Assembly (NCBI RefSeq): GCF_007995055.1
Contig: NZ_VOQQ01000001.1
Location: 930,001-994,000 of the forward strand
Direction: 5' to 3'
Source of the DNA: Sphingosinicella ginsenosidimutans
GTDB lineage: Bacteria > Pseudomonadota > Alphaproteobacteria > Sphingomonadales > Sphingomonadaceae
DNA: 64,000 nt
Within the stretch, counting starts at the first letter, position 1. The number at the start of each line of letters is the position of its first letter. Shown here in pieces: positions 1 to 11,628 of this stretch. The notes below the pieces were generated by a model, which did no database searches, was not told where the DNA came from, and was given only the letters and a program-made list of their open reading frames with translations. The position numbers and the translations under genes are program-made.

Positions 1-720
1 CGCCAGATCACGATCGGTGCCGATCTGGCGCCGGGCGCGGTCACCAGCCAGGCCCGCGAGAAGATTCGCCAGCTGCCGATCATGCAGCACCTGCCGCCGG
101 GCGTTCAGGAACTCGTCCTGGGCGAAGCCAAGTGGCAGGGCGAGCTGATCCAGAGCTTCATCATCGCGGTGCTGTCTGGCATCTTCCTGGTGTTCGCGGT
201 GCTGGTGCTGCTCTACCGCCGCTTCCTGCCGCCGTTCGTGAACATGGGCTCCCTCCTGCTCGCGCCCCTGGGCGGCCTGCTCGCGCTGTGGATCGCCGGA
301 TGGCCGATCTCGCTGCCGGTCTATATCGGCCTGCTGATGCTGCTCGGCATCGTCGCGAAGAACTCGATCCTGCTGATCGATTTCGCGCTCGAGGAGATGG
401 AGAAGGGCGTCGACAAGTTCACCGCGATCATGGACGCCGGGCACAAGCGGGCCCAGCCGATCGTGATGACCACCGTCGCCATGACCGCCGGCATGATCCC
501 GACCGCCGCCTCGCTTTCGGGGGACTCGGCGTGGACCGCGCCGATGGGCCTCACGGTGATCGGCGGCCTGCTGTTGTCGACGCTCCTCACCCTCGTCCTC
601 GTCCCGGGCACGTTCAGCCTGGCGCTCGGGGTCGAACAAAGGCTCGGGCCGAAGCTTCGCAAATGGTTCACCACCGGGGGCGCTCACGCCGAGCTTCCCG
701 CGCTCCAGCCGGCGGAATAG
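1..720 (+). CDS. RND efflux transporter permease subunit, C-terminal part (5' end outside window)
   Basis: Only the last 239 residues of this inner-membrane pump are visible; the frame is open from base 1. RND (HAE1/AcrB-type) permeases export small molecules by proton antiport together with a periplasmic adaptor and an outer-membrane channel. Visible are several hydrophobic segments and the conserved block GIVAKNSILLIDFA, followed by RAQPIVMTT and GMIP, which is typical of the last third of HAE1 pumps. The protein ends in a short hydrophilic tail. The next gene starts 43 bases later and is unrelated, so this is probably the last gene of its operon. The substrate cannot be told from this part. 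Confidence 0.93.
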   Translation, partial: RQITIGADLAPGAVTSQAREKIRQLPIMQHLPPGVQELVLGEAKWQGELIQSFIIAVLSGIFLVFAVLVLLYRRFLPPFVNMGSLLLAPLGGLLALWIAGWPISLPVYIGLLMLLGIVAKNSILLIDFALEEMEKGVDKFTAIMDAGHKRAQPIVMTTVAMTAGMIPTAASLSGDSAWTAPMGLTVIGGLLLSTLLTLVLVPGTFSLALGVEQRLGPKLRKWFTTGGAHAELPALQPAE

Positions 721-763
721 CCGCGGATTTTGAACCTGCGCGCGCGCCGGCTATTGATCCGGC

Positions 764-2020
764 ATGAGCGCGCGCACGGTTCCCTCCCCCCGTCCCGCCG
801 GCAATGGCGGGCGGGGGATGCGCGCCTTCGCGACGTCGATGCTGGTCGCCTGTGCCGGCTTGTTCGCCTTGGCGAGCTATTTCATCGACGCCCATCCGGC
901 CTGGGGCTTCGTCCGCGCCTTCGCCGAAGCGGGCCTGGTCGGCGGCATCGCCGACTGGTTCGCGGTGACGGCGCTGTTCCGCCATCCGCTCGGCCTGCCG
1001 ATCCCGCACACGGCGATCATCCCCCGCAACAAGGACCGCATCGGCGACACGCTCGCCGCATTCCTGCGGACCAACTTCCTGACGCCGGCCGTCATCGCGC
1101 GACGGATGCAGGGCCTCGACGTCGCCGGCGCGATCGGCCGCTTCCTCTCCCGCCCGGCCGGCGAAGGGCGGCTTCGCGAGGGCGCATCCCGATTGCTCGC
1201 CGACATTCTCGAGGCGCTGGACGAGGAACAGCTCGGCGGGATGGTGAAGGGCGCAGTGGTCGCGCGGATGCTCAGCGTCGAAATCGCGCCATTGCTCGGC
1301 CAGACGCTCGAGGCCGCGATGACCGAGGATCGCCACGTTCCGATGGTCGACGCGATCGTCACCTGGACGGGGCGCACGCTCGACGCGAACGAAGACCTGA
1401 TCCGCAAGATGGTCCATCAGCGCGCGGGCTGGATCCTCAGGATGGCGGGGCTCGACGAACGGCTTGCCGATGCGATCATGGAGGGGCTTCGCAAGCTCAC
1501 CATCGACATGGCGATCGATCCCGATCACCCGCTGCGCGCCAAGGCCGAGGAGGGGCTGGCCCGGCTCGCAATCAATCTTCGCGACGATCCCGACACGCGC
1601 GCGCGCGTCGAGGAGTGGAAGAACGAGATGATCGGGAACAAGGCCGTCGGCGATTGGCTCGGTGGCCTGTGGGAGAAGAGCCGCGCCAGCCTGCTCAGGA
1701 GCGCGCGCGATCCCGACGCCGCGCTCGCCGGCAAGTTCGGCGATGCGTTGCGCCAGCTTGGGGAAACGCTGCAGACCGAACCGCGGCTCAAGTCGGCCAT
1801 CAACCAGTTCGCCCGCCGCGCCGCAGCCGGGATCGCCGCTTCCTATGGCGACGGCATCGTCAAGCTCGTGTCGGAAACGGTCCGCGGCTGGGATACGGGG
1901 ACGGTGACGGCGCGACTTGAAAATGCCGTCGGCCGCGATCTCCAATATATCCGGATCAACGGCACGCTGGTCGGCGGCCTCGTCGGCCTCGCCATCCACA
2001 GCGTCGAGCTGCTGGCATGA
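764..2020 (+). CDS. DUF445 domain-containing membrane protein
   Basis: A 418-residue protein of the DUF445 (YjiN-like) family, whose molecular role is not established. An N-terminal membrane segment (about residues 20-42) is followed by the family signature GGIADWFAVTALFRHPLG (about residues 60-77) and IIPRNKDRIG. The middle is a long helical region and the last 20 residues form a second hydrophobic segment, so the bulk probably sits on one side of the inner membrane. A second start at Met19 (base 818) is preceded by a G-rich stretch and may be the true one; the first has no clear ribosome site. The stop overlaps the next gene's ATG. Confidence 0.88.
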   Translation: MSARTVPSPRPAGNGGRGMRAFATSMLVACAGLFALASYFIDAHPAWGFVRAFAEAGLVGGIADWFAVTALFRHPLGLPIPHTAIIPRNKDRIGDTLAAFLRTNFLTPAVIARRMQGLDVAGAIGRFLSRPAGEGRLREGASRLLADILEALDEEQLGGMVKGAVVARMLSVEIAPLLGQTLEAAMTEDRHVPMVDAIVTWTGRTLDANEDLIRKMVHQRAGWILRMAGLDERLADAIMEGLRKLTIDMAIDPDHPLRAKAEEGLARLAINLRDDPDTRARVEEWKNEMIGNKAVGDWLGGLWEKSRASLLRSARDPDAALAGKFGDALRQLGETLQTEPRLKSAINQFARRAAAGIAASYGDGIVKLVSETVRGWDTGTVTARLENAVGRDLQYIRINGTLVGGLVGLAIHSVELLA

Positions 2021-2772
2021 GCCCGGACGATGAATCGCTTCGCGAGATGGCGCGCAACCGTGGCTGCACGCTCGTCAAGTCGCGAGTCCGAACGCCTGGC
2101 CGCAAGGATTATGGGCGTTTCGGCCTCAAGGACGCGGCGACGGGCAAGGCGCTGTTCGGTTTCGGCAAGCGCGGCCTGACGGCGACGCCCGAGGATATCG
2201 AGACATTCCTTCGCGGTGGCGCAGCCGCGAGCTGGAAGGGCTCGATCCGCGCCGTTCCGCCCGGCCGCAGAACGCGGCGCGAGGCGGAGCCGGAAGCCGC
2301 GCCCAAACCCAAGCCCAAGGCCAAGGCCAAGCCGGCGCCCGCGCCAAAGCGCGCGATTCGGGAGGCGAGGCCGAAGGACAGCGCTGCGCTCGCCGGCCTC
2401 ATCGCCGCGCTCGGCTATGAGGTCACCGAAGCCGACGTCCGTCGCCGGCTCGCCAGGCTGCGCAACGCAGGGCGGCCGACGCTCGTCGCGACGCTCGGGG
2501 AGGCGGTCGTCGGCTGCCTCACGCTCAGCATGATGGAGGTCCTTCACCGCCCCCGCCCCGTCGGCCGCATCTCGATGCTGGTGGTGAGTGAAGAGCAGCG
2601 TGGCGCCGGCATCGGCACGGACCTGGTCGCCGCGGCCGAGGCCTGGTTCGCCCGGGCGGGCTGCGGCCTTGTCGAGGTCACGAGCAATGTGAAGCGAAGC
2701 CGCGCCCACGCCTTCTACGAACGGCTCGGCTATGAGCGCACGAGCTACCGCTTCGCAAAGGCGGTGGCTTGA
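2017..2772 (+). CDS. GNAT N-acetyltransferase with an extra N-terminal domain
   Basis: The 251-residue protein has two parts. Residues 1 to about 75 form a small domain with FGFGKRGLTATPEDIETFL; I do not recognise it as a named family. A Lys/Pro/Ala-rich linker (about residues 92-112) leads to a GNAT fold (about 115-245) with the acetyl-CoA motif A region SEEQRGAGIGTDLV and the C-terminal HAFYERLGYERTSYRF. It presumably transfers an acetyl group; the substrate is unknown. It overlaps DUF445 upstream (ATGA) and the next gene downstream, so the three are probably cotranscribed. Confidence 0.85.
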   Translation: MSPDDESLREMARNRGCTLVKSRVRTPGRKDYGRFGLKDAATGKALFGFGKRGLTATPEDIETFLRGGAAASWKGSIRAVPPGRRTRREAEPEAAPKPKPKAKAKPAPAPKRAIREARPKDSAALAGLIAALGYEVTEADVRRRLARLRNAGRPTLVATLGEAVVGCLTLSMMEVLHRPRPVGRISMLVVSEEQRGAGIGTDLVAAAEAWFARAGCGLVEVTSNVKRSRAHAFYERLGYERTSYRFAKAVA

Positions 2773-3365
2773 CCGACGCGGCCGAGCGGAACGGCCTGCC
2801 GATCCGCACCTTCGCGGACGCGGAATCGTGGGAGGCCTGGCTTGCCGGCCAGCCACCGACGTCGCCCGGTCTCTGGCTCAAGCTCGCCAAAAAATCCGCC
2901 GGCCGGCCTTCGGTCACCAAGACTGAGGCGATCGATGGCGCACTGATCCACGGTTGGATCGACGGCCAGATTCATCCCTTCGATGAGCATTGGTGGCTGA
3001 TTCGCTTCACACCGCGCACGCGGCGCAGCAAATGGTCGGCGAAGAATTGCAGGCGCGCGATCGAGCTGATCGCCCAGGGCCGAATGGCGCCGACGGGCCG
3101 CGCTGCGATCGACGCGGCCAGGGCCGATGGTCGCTGGGACCGGGCCTATGAATCGCAGGGCAATGCGGAGGTCCCCGACGATCTCGCCGCCGCCCTTGCG
3201 GCCGAGCCCGCGGCACGCGCTTTCTTCGAAACGCTGACCGGCGCCAATCGCTACGCGATCCTCTATCGCATCCAGGACGCGAAGAAGCCGGAGACCCGGG
3301 CGGCGCGAATCGAGAAGTTCGTCGCAATGTGCGCCCGCGGCGAGACGCTGCACCCGAAGCGCTAG
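2769..3365 (+). CDS. YdeI/OmpD-associated family protein
   Basis: A 198-residue protein of the YdeI/OmdA (bacteriocin-protection) family. Seen: [22 protein letters not shown] near the start region, then [19 protein letters not shown] with RSKWSAKNC, the conserved core, and a C-terminal helical part with [13 protein letters not shown]. The biochemical role of the family is uncertain. The start is taken as TTG at 2769, overlapping the TGA of the GNAT gene, because no ATG lies near the conserved N-terminus. The stop overlaps convergently with murA by four bases. Confidence 0.82.
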   Translation: MTDAAERNGLPIRTFADAESWEAWLAGQPPTSPGLWLKLAKKSAGRPSVTKTEAIDGALIHGWIDGQIHPFDEHWWLIRFTPRTRRSKWSAKNCRRAIELIAQGRMAPTGRAAIDAARADGRWDRAYESQGNAEVPDDLAAALAAEPAARAFFETLTGANRYAILYRIQDAKKPETRAARIEKFVAMCARGETLHPKR

Positions 3366-4648
3366 CCGTCGCCGACGCGCTCGATATCGGCCCCGACGGC
3401 GCTCAATTTCTCCTCAAGGCGCTCATAGCCGCGATCGAGATGGTAGACGCGGTTGACCTGGGTCTCGCCGCGCGCTGCGAGGCCGGCGAGCACCAGGCTC
3501 ATCGAGGCGCGAAGATCGGTCGCCATCACCGGCGCGCCGACCAGATGATCGACCCCGCGCACCACCGCGGACCGGCCGCGAACCTCGATATCGGCGCCCA
3601 TCCGGCTGAGCTCCGGCACATGCATGTAGCGATTTTCGAAGATCGTCTCGGTGAGCAGGCTGGTGCCGTCGGCGAGCGCGAGCATCGCCATGAACTGCGC
3701 CTGCATGTCGGTCGGAAAGGCTGGAAAGGGCGCGGTCGACAGCGACAACGGCTTCGTTGCGCCATTGGCCGTCACCCTGATTCCGTCGCCCAGCTGCTCG
3801 ACCGTGCCGCCGGCGTCGCGCAGGCCGGCCAGGATGGCGTGCATCGAATCGCCGTCGGCGCCGACCAGCTCGAGCGAACCACCGGTGATCATCGCCGCGC
3901 AGGCATAGCTCCCCGCCTCGATCCGGTCGGGCATGACCCGATAGGTCGCGCCGTGCAGCTTCTCGACCCCCTCGATCGTCAGCGTGTCGCTCCTGAGGCC
4001 GGTGATCCGGGCGCCCATGGCGTTGAGGCACATGGCGAGATCGGTAATCTCCGGCTCGCGCGCCGCATTTTCGATGACGGTCGTACCCTTCGCGAGCACC
4101 GCGGCCATCAACGCATTTTCGGTCGCGCCGACCGAGACGACGGGGAAGCTGATCGTGCCGCCGACAAGGCCGCCCTTCGGTGCCGTCGCCTTCACGTAGC
4201 CCGCAGCGAGCTCGATCTCCGCGCCGAGCGCCTGGAGCGCCTTCAAATGAAGATCGATCGGCCGGTTGCCGATCGCGCATCCGCCGGGCAGCGACACCGT
4301 CGCCTCGCCCGCCCGCGCGAGGATCGGGCCGAGCACCAGGATCGAGGCGCGCATCTTGCGGACCATGTCATAGGGCGCGACCGTGGAGACGAGGTTCGCG
4401 GCCTTCATCGTCATCACCCGGCCGGCCACCGAATCGGTCTTCGCCCCCTTCACCATCGTCGACACGCCGAGCTGGTTCAAAAGGTGCATGAAGCTGTCGA
4501 CGTCGGCGAGGCGCGGCAGGTTCTGCAGCTCCAGGATCTCGTCGGTCAGCAAGGCGCAGGGCATCAGCGTCAACGCCGCATTCTTCGCGCCGGAGATGGG
4601 GATGCGGCCGTTCAGCGGCGTGCCGCCGCGAATGAGGATCTTGTCCAT
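3362..4648 (-). CDS. murA: UDP-N-acetylglucosamine 1-carboxyvinyltransferase MurA
   Basis: MurA catalyses the first committed step of peptidoglycan synthesis, transferring enolpyruvate from phosphoenolpyruvate to UDP-GlcNAc in the cytoplasm. The 428-residue length is normal. Residues 1-25 ([20 protein letters not shown]) and the active-site loop [13 protein letters not shown] with the catalytic Cys (residue 124) are intact, as is AKNAA near the substrate-binding site. It stands alone on its strand; a 175-base spacer full of palindromes separates it from clpS upstream. No strong ribosome site is seen before the ATG. Confidence 0.97.
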   Translation of the reverse strand: MDKILIRGGTPLNGRIPISGAKNAALTLMPCALLTDEILELQNLPRLADVDSFMHLLNQLGVSTMVKGAKTDSVAGRVMTMKAANLVSTVAPYDMVRKMRASILVLGPILARAGEATVSLPGGCAIGNRPIDLHLKALQALGAEIELAAGYVKATAPKGGLVGGTISFPVVSVGATENALMAAVLAKGTTVIENAAREPEITDLAMCLNAMGARITGLRSDTLTIEGVEKLHGATYRVMPDRIEAGSYACAAMITGGSLELVGADGDSMHAILAGLRDAGGTVEQLGDGIRVTANGATKPLSLSTAPFPAFPTDMQAQFMAMLALADGTSLLTETIFENRYMHVPELSRMGADIEVRGRSAVVRGVDHLVGAPVMATDLRASMSLVLAGLAARGETQVNRVYHLDRGYERLEEKLSAVGADIERVGDG

Positions 4649-4683
4649 GGTTGGTTCTTAGGAGGTTCCGTGGGCCAGGCAAT

Positions 4684-4801
4684 CCTCCCTGTCGCCGAAG
4701 GCGATGGGGAGGCGGACCGCTCGAAGACCGGTGGAGGGGTTTCGGCGCGGAGAGCCCCCACCATGCTTCGCATGGTCCCCCTCCCGATGAGCTGCGCTCA
4801 T
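4684..4801. repeat. Intergenic array of three hairpins between clpS and murA
   Basis: Three separate inverted repeats lie in the murA-clpS spacer. A long imperfect stem spans 4684-4712 (CCTCCC and GGGAGG arms with a GAA loop). ACCATGC/GCATGGT with a TTC loop is at 4760-4776, and ATGAGC/GCTCAT with a TGC loop is at 4787-4801. The style (short perfect stems, tri-nucleotide loops, between genes) resembles dispersed REP-like palindromic repeats. It may also stop transcription leaving clpS. No open frame of interest lies here. Confidence 0.6.
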
Positions 4802-4823
4802 AGGAAGGGCCAGAAGTAGAGCA

Positions 4824-5177
4824 TCACGCCTTTTCGAGCGTGCACTGCAGCGGGTGCTGATTCTGCCGCGCGAAATCGATCACCTGCGCGACCTTGGTCT
4901 CGGCCACTTCATAGGGGAAGATGCCGCACACGCCGACGCCACGCTGGTGGACATGGAGCATCACCCGCGTCGCATCCTCGATGTTCATCTTGAAGAAGGA
5001 CTGGAGCACCTGAACGACGAACTCCATCGGCGTGTAATCGTCGTTCAGCATCAGCACCTTGTACGGCGACGGGGTGCGGGTTCGCGTGCGGGTCTTGGTG
5101 GCGACGCCGAGGCCGGTATCGCCCCCGTCGCCACGATCCGCATCGCCCGCGTGAATTGGTCTCACCATTTCGTCCAT
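4824..5177 (-). CDS. clpS: ATP-dependent Clp protease adaptor ClpS
   Basis: ClpS binds N-degron substrates and hands them to ClpA for degradation by ClpP. The conserved core is complete: [17 protein letters not shown], then [21 protein letters not shown], then a C-terminal helix. The start was placed at Met 5177 (117 residues), because the 53 codons upstream are Arg-rich and unlike ClpS; Met 5168 is an equally good alternative. ClpA is not encoded next door here. The N-terminal tail of about 40 residues is rich in Thr/Arg, as is usual for alphaproteobacterial ClpS. Confidence 0.95.
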   Translation of the reverse strand: MDEMVRPIHAGDADRGDGGDTGLGVATKTRTRTRTPSPYKVLMLNDDYTPMEFVVQVLQSFFKMNIEDATRVMLHVHQRGVGVCGIFPYEVAETKVAQVIDFARQNQHPLQCTLEKA

Positions 5178-5268
5178 GTCCGCGATAAATATGGCAAGGG
5201 CCGGGCGCGCCGCAAGAGGCGAGCGGCCGACGGGTAGGGCGGACCGCCCGGCCCGGCGCAGATACGCA

Positions 5269-5300
5269 AAGGCGGCCCGCCGTCGCCGACGAGCCGCCTT
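5269..5300 (-). terminator. Possible terminator after the phasin gene
   Basis: Arms AAGGCGGC (5269-5276) and GCCGCCTT (5293-5300) can pair over a 16-base loop. Read on the minus strand the stem lies about 40 bases past the phasin stop and ends in a short TTT run. The T-tract is weak, so this is tentative. Confidence 0.45.
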
Positions 5301-5340
5301 GTCCGACAGGCGAACGGGCGACCGGCCCGTCCGCAAAATA

Positions 5341-5937
5341 TCAGGCCGCGAGCGTCTTCACGCGCTCGGCGGCGACCGCGTAGCGGCTGGTGATCGGCTC
5401 GGCGACCTCGCCGGCAATCTTCAGCATCGCCTCGCTGACGCGGGCCGTCTCGGCGACCGCGGCGTCGAAGGCGCTACGGGCATAGTCGCCCTGCAGCTTG
5501 AAGAAGTCGGCGGGCGACTTCACTTCCGAGAAGTTGCGAAGCGCGGCCGAGGCTTCCTCGAAGCTCTTGCGGCCATATTCCGCGGCGTCCTGGCTCAGCG
5601 TCTCGGCGCCCTTGGCTGCGACCTTCGAGGACGCGACGAGCGCCTCGACATTGCCGCGGGTCAGGTCGGCGAATTCCTCGACGAGCTTGCTGCCCTTTTC
5701 GAAAGCGGCCTTGGCGCGCTCGCTGACGTCGCCAAAGGCATTCTTGATCTGATCGGCGTTGAACGCCGACGCGGTGTTGGTCTTGGTGGCCATTTCAACT
5801 GCTCCTTGAATTTCCTGAATCACCTGATCCGCGCCGGCCGTGGCCGGCGGCTCGATCTGCTGCGCAACCGCCGCTGCGGGGGCCGGCTTCGCGGCTCCGG
5901 TCTTGGCACCTGGAACGGCGGCTTTTGGCTCCGACAT
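5341..5937 (-). CDS. Phasin family protein (PHA granule-associated)
   Basis: A 198-residue phasin_2-type protein. Phasins coat polyhydroxyalkanoate granules and control their size. The first 50 residues are an Ala/Pro/Lys-rich tail; residues 60-198 form the amphipathic helical phasin domain with [23 protein letters not shown] and a middle [19 protein letters not shown] segment, the usual phasin signature. The ATG at 5937 was chosen because GGAG lies 9 bases upstream; the frame is open a further 36 codons but those look non-coding. The gene follows phaC on the same strand and has operator-like repeats before it. Confidence 0.93.
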   Translation of the reverse strand: MSEPKAAVPGAKTGAAKPAPAAAVAQQIEPPATAGADQVIQEIQGAVEMATKTNTASAFNADQIKNAFGDVSERAKAAFEKGSKLVEEFADLTRGNVEALVASSKVAAKGAETLSQDAAEYGRKSFEEASAALRNFSEVKSPADFFKLQGDYARSAFDAAVAETARVSEAMLKIAGEVAEPITSRYAVAAERVKTLAA

Positions 5938-5952
5938 GGCGAAACTCCAATG

Positions 5953-6015
5953 TTGCAGTGCAGCAAATAGGCGCGACCGATGCGGATTGCAAGCAGAATT
6001 TGTGCAGTGCAACAA
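5953..6015. promoter_or_regulatory. Paired TGCAGTGCA repeats, candidate PhaR-type operator
   Basis: Two near-palindromic sites lie between phaC and the phasin start: TTGCAGTGCAGCAA (5953-5966) and TTGTGCAGTGCAACAA (6000-6015). Both contain TGCAGTGCARCAA. TGC/GCA-rich repeats of this kind are known as binding sites of PHA-sensing repressors of the PhaR family that control phasin genes. The position, 16 to 78 bases before the phasin ATG, fits an operator. No phaR gene is visible in the window. Confidence 0.6.
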
Positions 6016-6067
6016 GAGCGCCATCGGCGCGCCTCGCGGCGGCAACGGCTCGTCGCCGGAAAGCCTG

Positions 6068-7858
6068 TCAGCGCGTCTTCACATAGGTGCCGGGCGCGTC
6101 CTCGATCGCCTTCAGCTTCCCCTTGCCGGGGACGCGCGCGCCCCTTGCCGGGACCTGCCGGCCGCCATGGCCCTGGATCCAGGCGCGCCAGTCGGGCCAC
6201 CAGCTGCCTTTCGTCTCCTTCGCGCCGGCGACGAACTCTTCGAGCGTCCCCACCTTCGCCTCATTGGTCCAATACTGGTATTTGCCGGCCTCGGGCGGGT
6301 TGACGACGCCGGCGATATGGCCGGAGCCGGCGAGAACGAAGCGCAGCGGCCCGGCGAAATGGTGGGTGATCTTCCACACGCTCTGCGGCGGCGCGATATG
6401 ATCCTCGCGGCCCGCCTGGACATAAGCCGGCGTGCGGACCTGGCCGAGATCGATCGGCGTCCCGTCGATCGTCAGCCCGCCGGGCCGGGCAAGCCGGTTC
6501 TCCCGATAGAATTGCTGCAGATAGGCGCGGTGCCACACCGCCGGCAGGTTGGTCGTGTCGCCATTCCAGTGGAGCAGATCGAACTGCGGATATTCCTCGC
6601 CCAGCAGATAGTTGCTGGTGACATAGTTCCAGATGAGATCGCGGCCGCGCAGCAGGTTGAAGGTCGCGGCCATGTAGCGCCCGTCGAGATAGCCCTTGTC
6701 GGCGGAAAGCTGGCGGATCACCTCCATCTGCTCGTCGCCCAGGAAGAAGCGCAGGTCCCCGGCCTCGGTGAAATCGACCTGGGCGGTGAAGAAGGTCGCG
6801 CTCGCCACCTTGTCCGCCTCCCCGCGCGCGGCGAGCAGCGCGAGCGTCGCCGCCAGCATCGTCCCGGCCACGCAATAGCCGATCGCATGGACGCTCTCGA
6901 CGCCAAGCCCCTCGCGGATCGCGTCGATCGCCTCGATCTGGGCGAGCACATAATCGTCGATGGTCGCGTCGGCGATGCTTTCGTCGGCCGATTTCCACGA
7001 CACGACGAAGACGGTCAGCCCCTGCCCCACCGCCCAGCGGATGAAGCTTTTCTTCGGGTTGAGATCGAGGATGTAATAGCGGTTGATCCAGGGCGGGAAG
7101 ATGACGAGCGGGGTCTCAAGCACCGTCTCGGTCGTCGGTGCATATTGGATGAGCTGCCAGAGCTTCGTCTGCGCGACGACCTTGCCCGGTGTGGTGGCGA
7201 TGTTGCGGCCGACCTCGAACGCCTCCGGGTCGCTGTGGGTGAGCTGTCCCCTGGTGAGGTCGTGGAGCATATGCTCCAGCCCGGCGAGCAGGCTTTCGCC
7301 ACGGGTCTCGATCGCGCGTTCGATCACCTGCGGGTTGGTGAGCGCGAAATTGGAGGGCGCCATCGCGTCGACGAAGGCGCGGGTCATGAAGCGCAGCTTG
7401 CTCCGCGTCGCCTCGTCGATCCCCTCGATCGCATCGACCGAGCCGAGCAGGCGGTCCGAAACCAGGAGGTAGGTCTGCCGGATCGTGTCGAACAGCGGAT
7501 TGTCGCGCCACTCCTTCGCCGCGAAGCGCCGGTCGCGGTCCGCCTTTTCTGCGAGCGCGGCGACATCGGGCGCCGCCTCGCCGCCAAGCGCGCGCTGCCA
7601 GACGGCGAGCCCGTCGGTCCACAGCCTTGTCTGCTGGCGGATCAGCTCGCCGGGATCGGCAACCGGCGCGGCCCATCCGAACAGCGTTCTGGCGAGCTCG
7701 TCCGGCGCGCGCGTCGCCTGCTCCATGCCCTGGGCCGCGAAATGTTCGAGCATCATCTGCTGGGCGCGGCCCATCACCCAGGTCCAGTGCTGGAGATCCT
7801 CCAGGCTGGGCGTCGGGATCGGCGCGGCGGGCGTGTCCTCGTGCGGCGAGTCGGGCAT
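6068..7858 (-). CDS. phaC: Class I poly(3-hydroxyalkanoate) synthase PhaC
   Basis: PhaC polymerises 3-hydroxyacyl-CoA into polyhydroxyalkanoate at the granule surface. The 596-residue length is right for class I. The lipase-like box GYCVAGT carries the catalytic Cys (residue 329). The Asp of GREDHIAPP and the His of GSGHIAGVVNPP complete the triad. The N-terminal domain has NPLFDTIRQTYLL, and LVIFPPWINRYYILDL is the start of the catalytic domain. The phasin gene follows 130 bases downstream on the same strand; the thiolase and reductase genes of the pathway are not nearby. Confidence 0.97.
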   Translation of the reverse strand: MPDSPHEDTPAAPIPTPSLEDLQHWTWVMGRAQQMMLEHFAAQGMEQATRAPDELARTLFGWAAPVADPGELIRQQTRLWTDGLAVWQRALGGEAAPDVAALAEKADRDRRFAAKEWRDNPLFDTIRQTYLLVSDRLLGSVDAIEGIDEATRSKLRFMTRAFVDAMAPSNFALTNPQVIERAIETRGESLLAGLEHMLHDLTRGQLTHSDPEAFEVGRNIATTPGKVVAQTKLWQLIQYAPTTETVLETPLVIFPPWINRYYILDLNPKKSFIRWAVGQGLTVFVVSWKSADESIADATIDDYVLAQIEAIDAIREGLGVESVHAIGYCVAGTMLAATLALLAARGEADKVASATFFTAQVDFTEAGDLRFFLGDEQMEVIRQLSADKGYLDGRYMAATFNLLRGRDLIWNYVTSNYLLGEEYPQFDLLHWNGDTTNLPAVWHRAYLQQFYRENRLARPGGLTIDGTPIDLGQVRTPAYVQAGREDHIAPPQSVWKITHHFAGPLRFVLAGSGHIAGVVNPPEAGKYQYWTNEAKVGTLEEFVAGAKETKGSWWPDWRAWIQGHGGRQVPARGARVPGKGKLKAIEDAPGTYVKTR

Positions 7859-7909
7859 GAATCTCTCCTGCCGCCAGACTAGGGGGGGAATGCCCGGAAT
7901 GAAACGGCG

Positions 7910-8563
7910 TCAGTCGACCAGCGCGAAGGCCCGGACGGGAAAGGTGCCCATGCCGATGATTTTCGGTGGCGCGGCGGTGAACGAAAAGTCGGCCTCGGGA
8001 AGCGCGGCGAGATTGGTCATATGCTCGCAGATCGGCACGCCGGCGCCGAGCAGGATCGTGTGGACGGGACGGGCGCGGCGCGTCGTGTCGTCGATATTGT
8101 GGCTGTCGATGCCGATGAGCGCGGCGCCGCGTTCGACAAGGAGCCGCGCCGCCGCCTCGGTGAGAAAGGGATGGCCGCTCTGATAGGCCTCGGTGCGCCA
8201 GTGGCGGTCCCAGCCGGTGTGGATCAGCACCGCCTTGCCGGCGACGTCGAGCGGGTCGAGCAAATCGGCGTCGATCGCGGTCGCCTCCGCGCGGACGACG
8301 AGGCCGGGGAGCACGGCGATCCGCTCAAGCGCGAGGCCGGCGAGATCGTCTCCGTCCGCGAAGCGGTGGAACGGCGCGTCGAGATAGGTGCCGGTGTTGG
8401 CGACCATGTCGATCCGGCCGATCTGGAAGGTCGAGCCGTCGTCATAATGCGCGGCGCTCGCCTCGCGCGACCAATAGTCGCAGATATGTGGCCCCGGCAG
8501 ACCCTTGTAGGTGGTCATGCCGTCCTCGATCACATGGCTGAGCTCGATGAGCCTACGGGTCAT
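7910..8563 (-). CDS. Cyclase family protein (kynurenine formamidase-like)
   Basis: A 217-residue metal-dependent hydrolase of the cyclase/KynB superfamily, which includes arylformamidases and other amide or ester hydrolases. The start IELSHVIEDGMTTYKGLPGP is typical. The metal motif reads NTGTYLDAPFHRF where the common form is H-S-G-T-H-x-D-x-P-x-H, so two His ligands are replaced by Asn and Tyr; Asp and the last His remain. GIDSHNIDD and KIIGMGTFPVRAFALVD complete the fold. It follows the small membrane protein gene by 8 bases and is probably in the acnA operon. The substrate is unknown. Confidence 0.85.
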   Translation of the reverse strand: MTRRLIELSHVIEDGMTTYKGLPGPHICDYWSREASAAHYDDGSTFQIGRIDMVANTGTYLDAPFHRFADGDDLAGLALERIAVLPGLVVRAEATAIDADLLDPLDVAGKAVLIHTGWDRHWRTEAYQSGHPFLTEAAARLLVERGAALIGIDSHNIDDTTRRARPVHTILLGAGVPICEHMTNLAALPEADFSFTAAPPKIIGMGTFPVRAFALVD

Positions 8564-8571
8564 GCGGCGTC

Positions 8572-8828
8572 CTAGCTCGCTTCGCGCCGCCGGCCGATCC
8601 GCCACAGGGCGAAGGCGGCGATCAGGAACCAGATCACGTTGAGCGAGGCCGACGGCAGGGCGCCGTGCCACCACCCGTTGACGACGAACCCCGCCGCGCC
8701 GGCGAGGTTCATCGCCTGGAACGTCGCCGACTGGCCGGTCACCCGGCCGATCGTGACGAGAAGGTAGGCCGCCAGGATCAGTGCCGCCCCGGCCCAGCCG
8801 GCGACCTCGACCAGGATCTGGACGGCGC

Positions 8829-8832
<4 letters not shown>
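8572..8832 (-). CDS. Small CBU_0592-like membrane protein with CTG start
   Basis: An 86-residue membrane protein. After [13 protein letters not shown] comes a hydrophobic helix ([14 protein letters not shown]), the central [20 protein letters not shown] and a last helix [16 protein letters not shown], an arrangement seen in the CBU_0592 family of short uncharacterised membrane proteins. No ATG, GTG or TTG precedes the conserved start. A CTG that overlaps the acnA stop (CTGA) has GAGGAG 9 bases upstream, so CTG is the likely initiator. It lies between acnA and the cyclase gene with almost no spacing, which suggests translational coupling. Its role is unknown. Confidence 0.78.
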
Positions 8833-11498
<2,666 letters not shown>

Positions 11499-11628
11499 GC
11501 GCCGCTCCCTTGCCGCTGAGTGCCATAATGAATCGGGCGCGCTGCCCGAAGCCCCGATTGACGCCGCACTAGCAAGGCGGGGCCGAGGGGGGAAGACCGG
11601 CGCGGCGATCCGGCGCCTTGAACGGGCG

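Noticed and set aside
668-1999. 443-codon minus-strand frame opposite DUF445
   Set aside because: Arg/Ala-rich antisense shadow of a clear gene on the plus strand; no domain and no ribosome site.
3329-4819. 496-codon plus-strand frame opposite murA
   Set aside because: His/Arg/Asp-rich composition typical of the reverse complement of GC-rich coding DNA; murA is certain.
5840-7882. 680-codon plus-strand frame opposite phaC
   Set aside because: Long only because of GC bias; phaC on the other strand has its full catalytic triad.
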